A stretch of DNA of 64,000 nt from Lotus japonicus (taxonomy: Eukaryota; Streptophyta; Magnoliopsida; Fabales; Fabaceae), in contig NC_080046.1 in assembly GCF_012489685.1 (NCBI RefSeq), positions 59,820,195 through 59,884,194 on the forward strand, read 5' to 3'. Of this stretch, positions 21,948-34,436 are shown piece after piece. A program made the position numbers and the translations under genes. The notes beneath the pieces are model-generated. The model was not told the origin of the DNA. It was given only the letters and a program-made list of their open reading frames with translations, and searched no databases. Numbering within the stretch: the stretch's first letter is position 1; each line of letters starts with the position of its first letter.

Positions 21948-24900
21948 TGTAAGACCCAAGTTTTTAAGCTTATGCTAAGTGAATAAAATCTTATTCACGA
22001 TTAGGGTTGATGTATTGTGAAGGGAAACCTGAACAAGAGTTTGCCAAATGAAATAAATTTATGAAGGAGAAAGTTCAGGAAAAGTCAAAGGATTGCATCA
22101 TGATCGATAAAAGTTATAGCACGATCGTTATACGCTTAAACCTAGGTCAGAAACCCTAGTATACAGCTAGTTTTCACTTATAGGCACGATGGAAGTTAAT
22201 TCCAAAAATCTTCAGAGAAATGTTAGAACTTCTCTTTTTCCATATATCACAATCGTTTCGAGGCGAAACTCTAGGATCTACGAACGTCCGATTCCAATCA
22301 TCGGAAGTTTGCCGAAACTGAAACCCTGGTATTTCAAAACCCTAGAATCACTCGACAATGAAGACTTTTTCTATTCAGAGCTTCAAATGAAGATTCTACA
22401 CGCGTACACCCATTTCTCTTGATGATTTCAATCTTTCTTCAGAAGGAAGTTTTCTATTCCGACATCCGATGCAAAAAGCAACTTATCGGGTAAAATAGTT
22501 TTACACCGACTATGCATTAGTTGCCAAAAATACAAGGAGACCTCATTTTAGTTTTGGAATTCTTTCGCCAAAACATATCTTAGAATTCATGGAGAATGAA
22601 GTCGGAAAAATCAGATTCGCGAAACTTTCATTTTACCGCGTTTAGCCAACCTCTATATATAGCCAAGAATGAGAAAAACACAAATATCTTACCCATTTCC
22701 ACCAAGAGGGCCGCGAGTTTGCTAGAGGAGGGAGAAGAAGAGATTTTGTTCAATCCTTGCTTGATCGTTGATTAATCAGTTGCTGCTTCAAGGTTTCGAG
22801 GTATAGTCGCTAATCCTTACCTCTGATCGCTTTTTCCATAGCTTTTCTGTAGGCTTTTCTGAGCTGATAGTTTTGAGGTTTTTGCAAAACTATCCTGAAT
22901 ATTTCATTTTTGATTCTAAACATCTTCCTTACATGCCCAAGATCACTTCTGCCGGATTAGATTTTCCGTAATGTCGCCGGATTTCCGCCGGAATCAATTT
23001 ATGCCTTAAATACCCATTTTTGGAGTAAAGCTTCAACCTTTAGGCTGAAAACTATCGCCTTAGCTTAGTGCTAGTAGGATTAGTTGTCATAAACGTCGTT
23101 GGTGACGTCCCTGTCAAATTTGCTTTTTGGGATTTCAGTTTTGAAATTCTAAGTTAAAAATCATGACCAAAATACCCCTGCGATAGTTTTTGATCCGATA
23201 ATTTTTCCGAGTTTAGAATACCCTTAGTTACGGCTAATGATAGCATAGGAACCAAGTTTGATCGAAGAAAAATCGAATCCCACAATTGTGAAAAGTGGCC
23301 GAGCCCTATAGGAGAGGAGGAGGAAAATTCCTTTTTCGAAAACTTGTCCTTTCGCGCTAGATTATCGTACCTCGGAGTATGTACTACTTCGTGTAACCTT
23401 AGTGATGTATTGATAGCTTAGTTTCCGATAGATTCTGATAGTATTTCTGTGGTTTTGCTCTAAAGGTGATTTTGAGGAATTTCCAGCGGAGCAAGGCTTT
23501 GATTGTGAAGGAGCTTTAGGAGATAACCCTGGAGAATCTTCAGGTGAGGGCTTCTCACTGAATCTCTAGTTAATGCTTAGGGTCGATGCTTTCGACATTG
23601 TTTACTGTTTATGCACTTGTTTGTGTTTGATTGGAAAAAAGTTTTCTGAGGCTTCGGCTGACAATGTAGATGATTCATCTACTGAATGTTTTTGAGGGTG
23701 AATTACATGCTAAGTGCTATGTGGGTAATTTAGGATGTGTGATGCAATGCTTTATATGCTAAGTGCTACGTGGTTATTGCATAATATGTTGATATATGAC
23801 ATGTTGGTTGATTGTGCTGAGTTAATTATGCTTTTGCAATGAAATCTGAGATTCTGAATAGTGAGAATAGCGGGCAGGTCATGCCGATTTTATTTTGAGA
23901 GTTTTGAGAAAGTTTGATAGGACGAATGAGATTCGGACTTTGTTGTGGTGTTGTATGGATCGAGACATTCTCTGGTGTCATTTGGGGATTAGGAGATCCC
24001 GAGAACTTATAGGATTTGCGATAAGACTAAAAGGATATTATTTTGTAAAGAAAACTCATAAGACATTAAACAACCTCTAAATCTTCAAATAATGATATTA
24101 AACTCGAAAGGAAGCTTTGGATGCAAATCTTAGTTTTGGAAAACGAGAAGTGTCGTCGGATCCAAGGGTTGAGAAAGATTGTGAGTTCTGAGTATGTTGA
24201 TACTCATTCGCTCGTTGAGCAGTTTGTTTAGCCATCCAAGGGATGAGCCGAGAAGCTTCACTGAGGCGTGAGACCTTGTGAATGCGTGATACTCCACTGA
24301 GGCGTGAGACCTTGTGGAAAGCATGGATCTTCACTGAGGCGTGAGACCTCGTGAACAACATGAAGCTTCACTGAGGCGTGAGACCTTGTGAATGCGGGAT
24401 ACTCTTGTGCTGTTGGAGCAGCTGTGTTGTTGGACTATCCTGGGGATAAGTCCGAGAAATTGATAGTTTCCGAGTATGTGATGGTCTTTGCTCGTTGAGC
24501 AGTTTTGACCATCAGATGGAGATGAGTCGGATGATTTGGAGATCATCATGAGTTATGTGTTGTTGTGAAGAAATGTATTTTGTCGCAGAATCGACTGTTA
24601 CCTTAGGGTAAGTTTTTAGAGACATTAATTTAGCTAGAACACGTGGCGACGTGTCGAGTGAGATTCGGAGACGTTATTTGACTAATCATCCTGCATTCAT
24701 GCAACATTAATGAGGTATTAACACAGGACGTACTCTGGACCTCGTTGGTTTCCAAAATGGTCATAAGACCCGGAATGCCGTGTAAGAGCGTTTGTAGACG
24801 ACTCTTGTAGCAGACCGAAATGGCAGACCTACGGGTTACGGCTGATCTGACTACCTTTGTGTGGTGTAAGAGGCACGCGGGCAGAAATGGTCCCACCGTT

Positions 24901-25879
24901 GCTGGTGCTAGGATTGATCCGTTTGATGTCCATCCGTTTCCGGAATGCATTTGGTTAACTGGGTTAACCGTCATTTGCATTTCATGCAACATGCATACTG
25001 ACTTAGTTGTTGAGTGTGATTGATAATTGTTAATCCTATTTGATGCATGCTATCTGTTATTACTGCGTTTATATTCATTGTGAAATATGCAACCCTAGGA
25101 TGTTATCCCTAGTTATAAGCCTAAGTGGCTATTCTATTATCTGTATCTATCGGTGCTATTATTTACATAATTCTTTGGAGTTGACCCTCGCGTCTTCTGT
25201 GTGTGCTTTGGCGGACAAACGCCCTTTGTCAGATGTCTTTGGCGGGCTGGTTCACGATGGTTCACCCTTCGGGGGAAACTAGGGTTGAGATGCTGGAACA
25301 AGAGCGCATCGCGTTCGCGAGAGAAGGACGGATGGTGTACTTAGACTAGGTCGTTCTGGATTTTGAATTCGGACGACGATCATGCTAGCATGTAGGTTTT
25401 AGTGCTGGTGTGAGCTCCTCGAGATGGGATTAGTGTAGGAGTAGAGTCTTAGCTCTGAACATCTTTTGTTTTCTTTGGGGACAGGGTAGTTTCCCACCTA
25501 TAGCTTTTTGTGTGGTTTCTTTACGAGAATCACAGAGAGTTGGTAGGACTTAGGAGGTCTTGTTTTAGGCCGATGGGCCAGCTTATTCTCATATTGAGGG
25601 ATAGTGTTGCGAACACTTGGCCTTTCTTTTGGTCTGTACCTTTTGCCTACGGGCGCTACTTTTCTCATTACCCGTCACTGGAGGTTTACTCGTGACGTGG
25701 TTAGCTACTTACAGCGGGGGCTGTAATCTATATTGTATATTAGTTATGTTGTCTTCGCATTTGCGATTATTTAATTCAGTCTTGTCTTTAGTATTATCGG
25801 AAAAAAAAAATATTTACGTTTTTCCGCATTAAGTTTATTTTGGTTACTAAAGTGACGCCACCGAAATCGGGGTGTTACA
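21948..25879. mobile_element. Solo LTR (probably Ty3/Gypsy) with 5-bp duplication
   Basis: The segment begins TGTAAGACCC and ends GGGGTGTTACA, with AGAGA directly repeated on both sides (21943-21947, 25880-25884). TG...CA ends, a 5-bp duplication and no gag, protease, reverse transcriptase or integrase reading frame over 3,932 bp suggest a very long LTR left by unequal recombination. The TGTAAGACCC/GTGTTACA style and length fit LTRs of some plant Gypsy (Tekay/Del or Ogre-like) elements. A non-coding LARD-type element is the alternative; I did not find an internal repeat of the LTR start that would prove two LTRs. Confidence 0.7.
24246..24400. repeat. Four-copy tandem repeat inside the solo LTR
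   Basis: CACTGAGGCGTGAGACCTTG recurs four times at about 33-48-bp spacing, linked by GTGAATGCG-type spacers. It falls in the region where LTR promoter elements could lie, but no function is shown. Confidence 0.85.
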
Positions 25880-26205
25880 AGAGAGGTGAAGGTGTGGTGG
25901 GTATTTCCTGAGATGAAAAAACGCGATCTGAAATTGCTTATGTGGTGGGTTCAGGTGAGGTGGGTTTATTTTAGGTTTTCCTGATTTAATCATTCTGCGG
26001 CGCCTGGTTGAACCGCCTCTGAAATAACCACCGCAAATGTCTAAAAAACCGCCACTAGTTGACCTAAACCGCCGCAAAATTGTTCGAAAACTGCGGCGGC
26101 TTGCATAACCGCCTGAAAAAGTGCCTCAAGTTTACATTTTGCGGCGGTTTTTGCGTAACCGCCGCAAAATATCCGTCGCTAAACACCAGTTTTGTTGTAG
26201 TGGTG

Positions 26206-28750
26206 CTCTCCCTTGCTGAGTTCTCTTTTGGCTTGTGCACCTTGTCCTTGGTGGCTTTTTTATGTTCTTTTCAAGCTACTTTTGTTTCCTGCTTTCCTAG
26301 TGTAGGTTTCGTATGTTTTGTAGCTTCTAGGCAGCTTGCTTTCTTATGTTTTTTAGACTGCTCTATTTCTTTTCATTTCAATTTCTTTGTTATGTTCATT
26401 TCCGTTTCTGTTTACCTCACTTGAGAGAGGGTGTTCTCAAGATATCTTTTTATCTAATATATTTCCATTTTCTAAAAGAATGAATATTATTATTCAATTT
26501 AGGTAGTTGAATTACTTTTGAAAATATTTAATTTTATTATTAATATATTAATTACAGAGAAATTTGTTATTGCTTCCTTTATATTAATACAAACGTAGGA
26601 AAATTTTACTGCTTAATTATTTAATTAAATTTTTTATGATAATTAAATTAAAAAATAAATGATTGTGACTAATATTTTTTTTGAAATATTTTGTATTTAA
26701 TTAAATATTTTATTAAATTATTATATTAACTCGTATCAACTTTCCTACCTCAAATAAAAGTGTAGTTTTTGTTTATTTTAGTGTCTAGGTTCGTTTATTT
26801 TTTCACCATTTTTTAGAGAACTAAAGTGTTATGTTTCAGGAGTCATTTGTCATGTTTTATTCTTCCTTATACAACAAACACGAAAATTAGTTGGTAGTTG
26901 AACAACTAATTGATTTGAAAATTTTATTGATAAGTTTTTAGTTTAGTTTAATGTATATAATACAAAGGTTTTTTTTTGGTGTATTTATACCAAAATTTCA
27001 ATTGAGTTGTACATTTTAGTAGGTAATTGAATAGCTAATGACTTAGGCAATTTTTAATGTTTTAATTTAATTTATTTAATACAAAGGAAAATTTTAATTC
27101 AACGGTTCAATGTAACTTTTACATTTTAGTAGGCAGTGTAAAAAATAGTAATAAGTTTTATTTATTATTTTTTAAAAAATCCTAAACTTATATAACAAAT
27201 TAGAAAGCTTTACAATTTGAAAGAAGTATAAAAGATTAATATTAACTATCTAATATTGTTATTAATGTAAAGTTAGTCAATTTCAATTATTATTACTTTA
27301 AAATTTCCCTCATGTGTAATCAATAATTAAAATTTAAATAATATTAATATTTAATTTAAAATATGAGAAATTGAAAGTTTAACCATTACTAATTCATAAT
27401 TAATAATAAGTGGATGTATATTGAAAGTTAAATTGAAAAATGTTTAACTTCATTGTTTAATCATTAATGCATTTAATACTTATAGCTCAAGTGAGCTTTA
27501 CATATATATATATATATATAGATGATAGTTGCCTAAAATTGTATCCATAATATTGAGAACATACATGTGTTAGATTAGTCCCTCTTTCAACTTTCTCTCA
27601 TTAATCAAAAACTTCAACCTCTAAAAACCTCTTCATCGCTCTCTCCCTACATTGGTCGTCATTAGTGTTGTCGAGCATTTGGGTTCTTTTCAACCTCGTG
27701 CCTCGTTCACAACTATTGCAATGGTTAAGATTGTGTCCAACCTCGTGCGACGTTCGCGCAAGGCAAGCCATATTCATTTCATTTTTCGTTTGTGTTGTAG
27801 TCATTAGGTTTGTCTTGTGGCTATGAAGTAGTGTTATGATTATAGGGTAGTGTTTCTGTTGCGGTTGTCATTGTTGTTGTAGGATGACTTTTACTGTTTT
27901 GGTGAATCATTTAAGGTATTTTGTGCATGAGCATTGCATTATAAATGTGGCGAGATTCATGATATCTATGGGCTTCATTACACCACCCTCCTGAACCGTC
28001 AACCCAACCTACATCTTCCCATTCTGGCCAAGAACCACCATCGAGAGTCAGTCTTAACAATCATCAACCTCATGTCTAATCAGAGCATCACCGCCCTCCG
28101 CGACGACTGCCACGAGTCCCACCATTGTCGACAAAAGTCTCCTTCAACCCACCTCCACTTTCCAGGCCTCATACCTCAATGAACGAGGCTTGGCCTCCTC
28201 CTCATTCTTGTTGCCAAGGGTGGCCGCACCCCCTATTCACGGTTTCATCCCTTCTCGAACCCATCGCAAACAACCCTAACATATCATCGCATCGAATCAG
28301 TGATGAGTTTCACAATTTTAATGTGAAGTTTGAAGTTTTTTTGCAAATGGGGTTGTGCATTATTACTTATATATAAAAAAGACGTGGTGCTCATAGGGAA
28401 ACACTGTAGCAGCTGAGTCCGAGAGCCGAGGAAGGAGAACGCGCAAAGAACACGACAGGGAGATGTTGGCTAGCCAACAAGGATAACATCACTGAGGCAG
28501 AGTCAAACAGAGGACAAGGCAGAAGCCAACACACCGACACGTGAAGAGATACAAATACGATTCGAGGGACAAATTTGTCTTTTACATAAAAAATTCAAGT
28601 GAAGCATAGTGATTGGTTCATTAAAAAACTAAATCACGCTACACATTACCGTGATTGATTATTTATTTTCTCATACTAATTTCGTGCAAAACTTAGTATA
28701 TCATTTTCTTAAAAAATTAATTGAAAAAGTTGGAAGTGGAGAATGACTTT
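26206..28750. other. AT-rich region upstream of the Sec14-like gene
   Basis: The part up to 27522 is probably the 5' portion of the Helitron. A (TA)n run lies at 27501-27520. The 27590-28370 stretch is less AT-rich and has open frames (27934-28182, 28125-28376) with no family I recognise. No RNA gene seen. Confidence 0.5.
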
Positions 28751-29023
28751 CTTTCCTTGAATTGAATCTTAGGTGCATCTCTTTCTCATCTTTTTCAAAA
28801 GTGAAAAATAAAAAGGAATCACACTATTTAAGCATAGATAGATATCATAGATTTTCTCATTTCTTCATTTTTCTTTTCTGGTCTCCTCGTGTCTGTGACA
28901 GTAACACAACACACTCAGCAAAACACGGGATCGAGAGATTCAAGCTAAAGCTACAAACTTTTGTTTACTCTCTTTCTATTTCCCATTTCCTTAGCTTCGA
29001 TTTTGGTGATTTTCTTCATCAAA

Positions 29024-32000
29024 ATGGGGCTTGTTTCCCAGGATGCTCTCAAAGATCTTCAAGCTCTAATGGATCAAGGTGGAGCCAAAATCTCTTCTTT
29101 CTATGATTTTCAGATACCCTTTTGTTGGTTTTTTGATTTCTGAATTGTTTCTTTCTCAATGATGCATGTTGCTAGTTGAGGAGCCACTTCAGAGAACTTT
29201 CCAGGTCAGTCACCATTTCCAAAGTCTTCAACTTTACTACCTGGGTTGGGTGTTTCCTTGATCTGAGTTCTTTGTGAACTGTGTCAATTACTGTCCTTTC
29301 TGGGTTCTGGTCTGCATGTGGGATTTTTTCAACTGATTTTGTCTGCCATGAATGGGAACCCTGAATTCACATGATTGCTGTGACTAATTGCTTCATTGAT
29401 GTTGTTGGTTCATTGATTCTTCTACATTCTTCCATTTATGTTTGTGGATTGTGAATATCATGTGTGTGGTAATGATTTCAGTAAAAAGATGGGGTTGAGA
29501 TCTGATTTCAAGTATGAACCAAGTTTGAAGAAGATGGTCATTTCTTATGTTTCACACCTCCTCTTATATGTATGAGTATGCTGACAAATGTGATTGGTAT
29601 TGCTATTAAGTTCTTTCTGTTTCTGGACTGATCCAATTATGCAAATTTAATCAATTGCAGTATTGCACATAATTGTTAACTTTTCAACTGGGGTTTGGTG
29701 AAATCTAGCTGGCTTAGTAACTGATTGTAATGTTTTAATAGAGAAGCACTCTATCTCTTCTGTTGAAATTTAATCTCTGTTACTTGCAGAATGTTCATCA
29801 AGGATGTGTAACTGAAACCTTAATGCGGTTTCTAAAAGCAAGGGAGTGGAATGCTTCCAAGGCCCATAAAATGGTAAGATATGTACCGTGGTGTTTTGTT
29901 GAGTGCTTTGCAAATATGCACTTCATTATTGTAAATTGACTATGCATCTGATTTATTTGTAAATGTCTGTATGACGTTTCAGTTAGTTGATTGTTTGAAC
30001 TGGAGAGTGCAAAGTGAGATTGACAGCATATTATCGGTAAGTCTACATTATACTGATCCTTGTATATTTTTGCTTACACATTTCTTTTGGCCGTTCATAT
30101 TTTTTATGTTAGGTGCTTGTCTGTAATTGAGTGATTATCCTTATCATGGTTCCAATGAGTTCTAATTGCCTGGCTTGTGCTTCACTTTTTCAGAAACCAA
30201 TAATCCCTGAAGATCTATACAGAGCAGTGCGTGACTCACAACTCATAGGATTGTCAGGGTTCTCAAGAGAGGTACTCTTAAAAATAATCTTTTCTCAGTT
30301 CATTTCACCTTTACTGTGCTTGGAAGCATTTGCTTGTCAAAATGTGCAAATTAAGCTGTATCCAAGTTTGACAAAATTATGATCATACTCATCAGATGAC
30401 ATGATTCTACGATTTTTGCCACACCAAGTGATCCCAATAACGTCCAAAGCACAATCATCTTTACTTTCTTGTCATCTTTGTTCTGTGGTTTTTCCTATGA
30501 ATCGGATTTGTCTTCCATGCGTGGGTGGTTTGTTCTTGCTGATGATTCATGGTTGGGCTTGGGTGATATATGATATATCTTGCTTTGCTAGCTTGCTTGC
30601 TACACTGTTCACTCATGGCTTGTATGTCTCGTGAGTGCAATGAAGAAAAGAGGCATTGCGTTTCTATGATTCTGTTGTCAAGAGTTATAATTATACACAG
30701 AAGAAGACCTCACCCCGTAATTCAAGGCTTTTTAAGAAGAGTAAATGGTAACAAAATCAAGGCTTCTAAAAAGAGTAAGTCATTAACTAAATTGAAAATC
30801 ATATGATAATAACCATATTGGGAGAGTCCTGGGGATGTATCTATGTTGTATCAGATTTGTAGATTCATTTTTTAAAATAAGAGATTGGATACTTCATGGA
30901 TATGTATTCATGATGTATCTGCATGTATCTATCTGATACTGATATGTAAAGCAAGTTGATGTGCGCATGCATGAGAGTTCATGGCTTGTGGCTAATGGCT
31001 GAACAGCTGGTTCAAACATGTTTGTGGATGATGGTTTTGGTTGAACTCTATATTTAGCGGAGAGCTGTTGCTTTCGCTTGATTTTCAATTGAAGTTTGAT
31101 TATATGTTGATTGTGAGTTTGAGGTTTTTTTTTGTTATATGTATATGCCTTTGTTTGACTATAATGTTACATCTAAGGTAGGATCTTAAATCCGTGTTAT
31201 GATCACGCATCTTACGTGTGTGTTTCTCTCTCTTTCTCTCTGCTCATATCGTAGGTTGGACCTCGATTTTGACAACCTTGGCTATATCTGCATGCATTTA
31301 TTATCATTTAACAAAATTACTTAACTTTCTTCAGTTTCTTGTTATATTTCTTTCCTCTTTTAATTTTAATGCTTGCTCTGCCATTCTTTTTAGGGTCTGC
31401 CTGTCTTTGCAATTGGTGTTGGGCTTAGTACATTTGACAAAGCATCTGTAAGTTTAATTTTATTATGAAAGGCAAAAAGAACATGGGTTTGTTTGGAGCA
31501 ATATTGCTTTATCTTAAAGCCTTGTGCTCAAATTTATTCTTAGGTTATTTTGCGTGTTTTTGTATGATTGCAGGTCCATTATTATGTGCAGTCTCACATT
31601 CAAATTAATGAATATCGTGACCGTGTAATCTTGGTTGGTATTAGTCCTTTGCACCCCCTAAACATTCTCTAGTTGCGTGGTTAACTTGATAGTTTAACTT
31701 CTGTCTCATTTTTGTTTTTGTTTTGACACATGCATGCAGCCTTCTGCATCAAAGAAGCATGGGCGCCCTATTACAACTTGTATAAAGGTTTTGGATATGA
31801 CTGGCCTGAAGCTGTCAGCCCTGAATCAGATTAAGGTATACAGCTACAATTAACATATCATGACCTCTGGAAGTACTATACATACTCTGATACTCACAAT
31901 TTCTCTACTTGATTGAGTTTAGATCGAATTGTTACCGGCTGATATTTCATGAACAAATATATAAAGCAGAAAATCTTTGTCTACTTTGTTTTGTTTTTGA

Positions 32001-33458
32001 ATATCTCCTTCATTGGGTTGTCTTTGATGCTGTTGCAGTTGTTGTCAATTATATCATCCATTGATGATCTGAACTACCCTGAGAAGACAAATACTTATTA
32101 CATTGTAAATGCCCCATACATATTTTCAGCATGTTGGAAGGTAAGAAGATATTATTCCATGTGACTTGGTTTCTTGTATGATATTTGTGTTGGTTTAAGC
32201 TGAGCTCTTATTGGAACCCGGGATAATGTTGAGCACATTGCATTGGCAGGTTGTGAAGCCACTTTTGCAAGAGAGGACAAGAAAAAAAGTGCAAGTCTTA
32301 CAAGGTTCTGGTCGAGATGAGCTGTTGAAGGTAAGGGGTTTTCCCTCCTGTTCTTGGATGAGGACTACTAGATTACATTCTTTAACAGCACATGCTCCTG
32401 GAGCCACGTAGTAGTTATGGAATACTAGAGAGATGCTGAGTAGGAAAAAAAATTCCTCGGATAAGAGATTGTGGCATATGCTTTGTATTTCTTTCAACCA
32501 TAGTGGACCATATGCATGACTGTACATTGCCTTAAAACCTTCCCTTCTTTATGCTTCAAGAAGCCTTTGAAACTAATTGTATGTTTCATTTTTTTAAAAC
32601 AAACTAAACTGAAAACACCATAAGGTCTACACCGCATGAATCTAGAATTGATGTAAATAAACGGAAGCCTATTACATGGGGAAAATTGAAGTTGCTTGGG
32701 TTGAGGGCTTTGGTTATTTACTTATTTTGGTGGAGTTTTAGAACCTTGGATAAGATCTCATAGATGTGTCAGGTTCAAATGTTTCCTTTTTATTGTTAGA
32801 ATATCCTCAAGATCATTTGACTTTATGTTTTCTCTCTCAAAACCAAGACAAGGGCATTGAAGCTCTTCTCTGGCTAGGGTTTTCAAAAATTCATGAACTT
32901 ACTCATGCTCAATTAGTGTTACTCTGTGATATCTAAGTGCATATTTTTTTCTTTTAAAAGTGGCCACAGCATCATTCTTCTGAGAAGGCATTTATTGTTC
33001 TTGAAAATTTCTTCACTTTTTTATTCAGTTCCTATTAATAAGAAAGTGAAGTAGATCTTTTTTTTATTGTTAAGAAAAAGAATGGCAACTAAATCTATGG
33101 CAACCCATCATATGCCTTTACATCATTCTTTGTTCAGTTGAATTTAACAAATAAGTTTGGCATGCAGATCATGGATTACGCGTCTCTGCCACATTTTTCT
33201 AGAAAAGAAGGCTCTGGATCATCAAAACATGCAGAGAGTGGAAGTGAAAATTGCTATTCCTTGGATCATTCCTTCCATCAAGAGCTTTACAATTACATCA
33301 AGGAGCAATCCAGAATCCATGAAGCTGTTGAGCCCATCAAGCAGGGATCTTTCCATGTAGCTTTTCCTGAACCTCCTGCTGAGGAAGCAAACATTGCAAA
33401 GACTATAGAGTCAGAGCTACATAAGTTTGAGAAAAGCCATGGGAATGATGATCGATGA
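29024..33458 (+). CDS. Sec14-like phosphatidylinositol/lipid transfer protein (11 exons)
   Basis: Exons 29024-29078, 29176-29204, 29790-29873, 29983-30036, 30194-30271, 31394-31447, 31574-31633, 31740-31835, 32039-32140, 32250-32330 and 33168-33458 join to 984 bases, 327 residues. The start MGLVSQDALKDLQALMDQ has no earlier in-frame methionine in the exon. The CRAL-TRIO N-terminal part (LMRFLKAREWNASKAHKM) is followed by the lipid-binding lobe: GLPVFAIGVGLSTFDKAS, VHYYVQSHIQINEYRDRVIL, CIKVLDMTGLKLSALNQIK and YYIVNAPYIFSACWKVVKPL. The C-terminal ~95 residues are a variable tail (HFSRKEGSGSSKHAESGSEN). Family members exchange phosphatidylinositol and phosphatidylcholine and support phosphoinositide signalling and membrane traffic; the tail lacks a GOLD or nodulin domain, so this is the short form. 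Convergent with the WEB gene downstream. Confidence 0.95.
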
Positions 33459-34436
33459 GTTAACAACCAATGGTATCTTTGCCATCTGATCCAATTCCAA
33501 ACCTGTGTAGTTAGTGTTGTTTATGTTAGCTTGAGAAATTTAGGGAGTAGTCATAATAAGCCTTGCATTGTGCCACAATGCAAGAGAGAAATGTCAAATA
33601 TAATATTTTACCATCAAGTTTCTTCTCTAAGTTTGATCTTTTGCTTTTTGTCATCATAGTGCCTTAACAATTTAATTATTAAGTAGTTTATGTTCGAAGT
33701 ACAGGACTTGTAAACAAGAACAAATATGCTATTTTATTATTGGAAAAGAAAAACTCAATCAGAAGAAACCTTCTCCTTCATTTTCCTTACTATTTATTTA
33801 TCAAAAGTTTTTATGGTGGGATAGCTAGTCTTTAGTCTTTACACTTATAAAACATGTTTTAATAATAATTTTGTTTTAAGAGTCAGTTTGGAATGTTTGT
33901 AACCAGGCCTCAAACTTAAGCTGATGAAGGGGCAAATTTTTACTTCGAGTGAACTTGTTTCAGGAAATGCAATTCTGGTGACCAAAACCGAAAGTATAAA
34001 TAGGAAGACACAATAAAATTACATTTTGAAAATATAAACATGTTGAATGAAACGAATTTACACGTTTTATTTCTGTACTTCAAGCTTCTATTCTTCACCT
34101 TAATATGGTTGTAAATAATGAAACCTAAAGAACATGTTACATCTAAATTTTTTCCCCCTGAAACCGGGAAAAACTTAGTCTTCTCTATAAGGGCCAAGGA
34201 ACTCGAGAAACCAGAATGTTGACAATGAGCATTCACATCTGCACAGTTTTTTTTCCTGGATGATGGAAACACTGAAACTGCTTTCAAAGCAAACTGGGAT
34301 GTTGCTGACACATGAATGATCATGCAGTTGAAAGAGCTTCTTTCAACTCCCAAGAAAGGCAAAAAGCCAATGCTGCAATTTCTTGTGTTTCTTTTGATGA
34401 ACTCATCAACATATCTGATACTGAAAGGTTCCACTT
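33459..34436. other. Convergent 3' region between Sec14-like and WEB genes
   Basis: This should contain both 3' untranslated regions and polyadenylation sites. No coding potential beyond shadows. Confidence 0.5.

Larger units (their letters stand above)
20188..26202. mobile_element. CACTA element 3 with GTG target duplication and transposase remnant
   Basis: The left end is CACTACAAAAAAAAAAGCC; the right end reverse-complemented is CACTACAACAAAACTGG. GTG flanks both (20185-20187, 26203-26205). Subterminal repeats are of the TTTTGCGGCGG / CCGCCGCAAA type (20210-20435 and 25995-26170). It holds a remnant of a plant Ptta/En-Spm transposase C-terminal exon (21112-21292) and is split by a 3.9-kb LTR-type insertion (21948-25879). 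Net length without that insertion is about 2.1 kb. Confidence 0.92.
19355..27522 (-). mobile_element. Putative Helitron (minus orientation) containing nested insertions
   Basis: On the minus strand the 3' end shows the stem CCCGTGC-AAC-GCACGGG, an 8-base spacer and CTAG, followed by T: the Helitron 3' hairpin plus CTRR, inserted before a T. The candidate 5' end is TC followed by (TA)n at 27521-27522, preceded by A, giving the expected A^T target. No target duplication is expected. Rep/helicase coding is absent. Most of the interior is taken up by a CACTA element (20188-26202). The 3' terminus is well supported; the choice of 5' end is tentative because AT-rich TC starts are easy to find. Confidence 0.5.

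Noticed and set aside
27934..28376. Two overlapping frames upstream of the Sec14-like gene
   Set aside because: No recognisable domain, no convincing splice structure; kept only as unexplained open frames.
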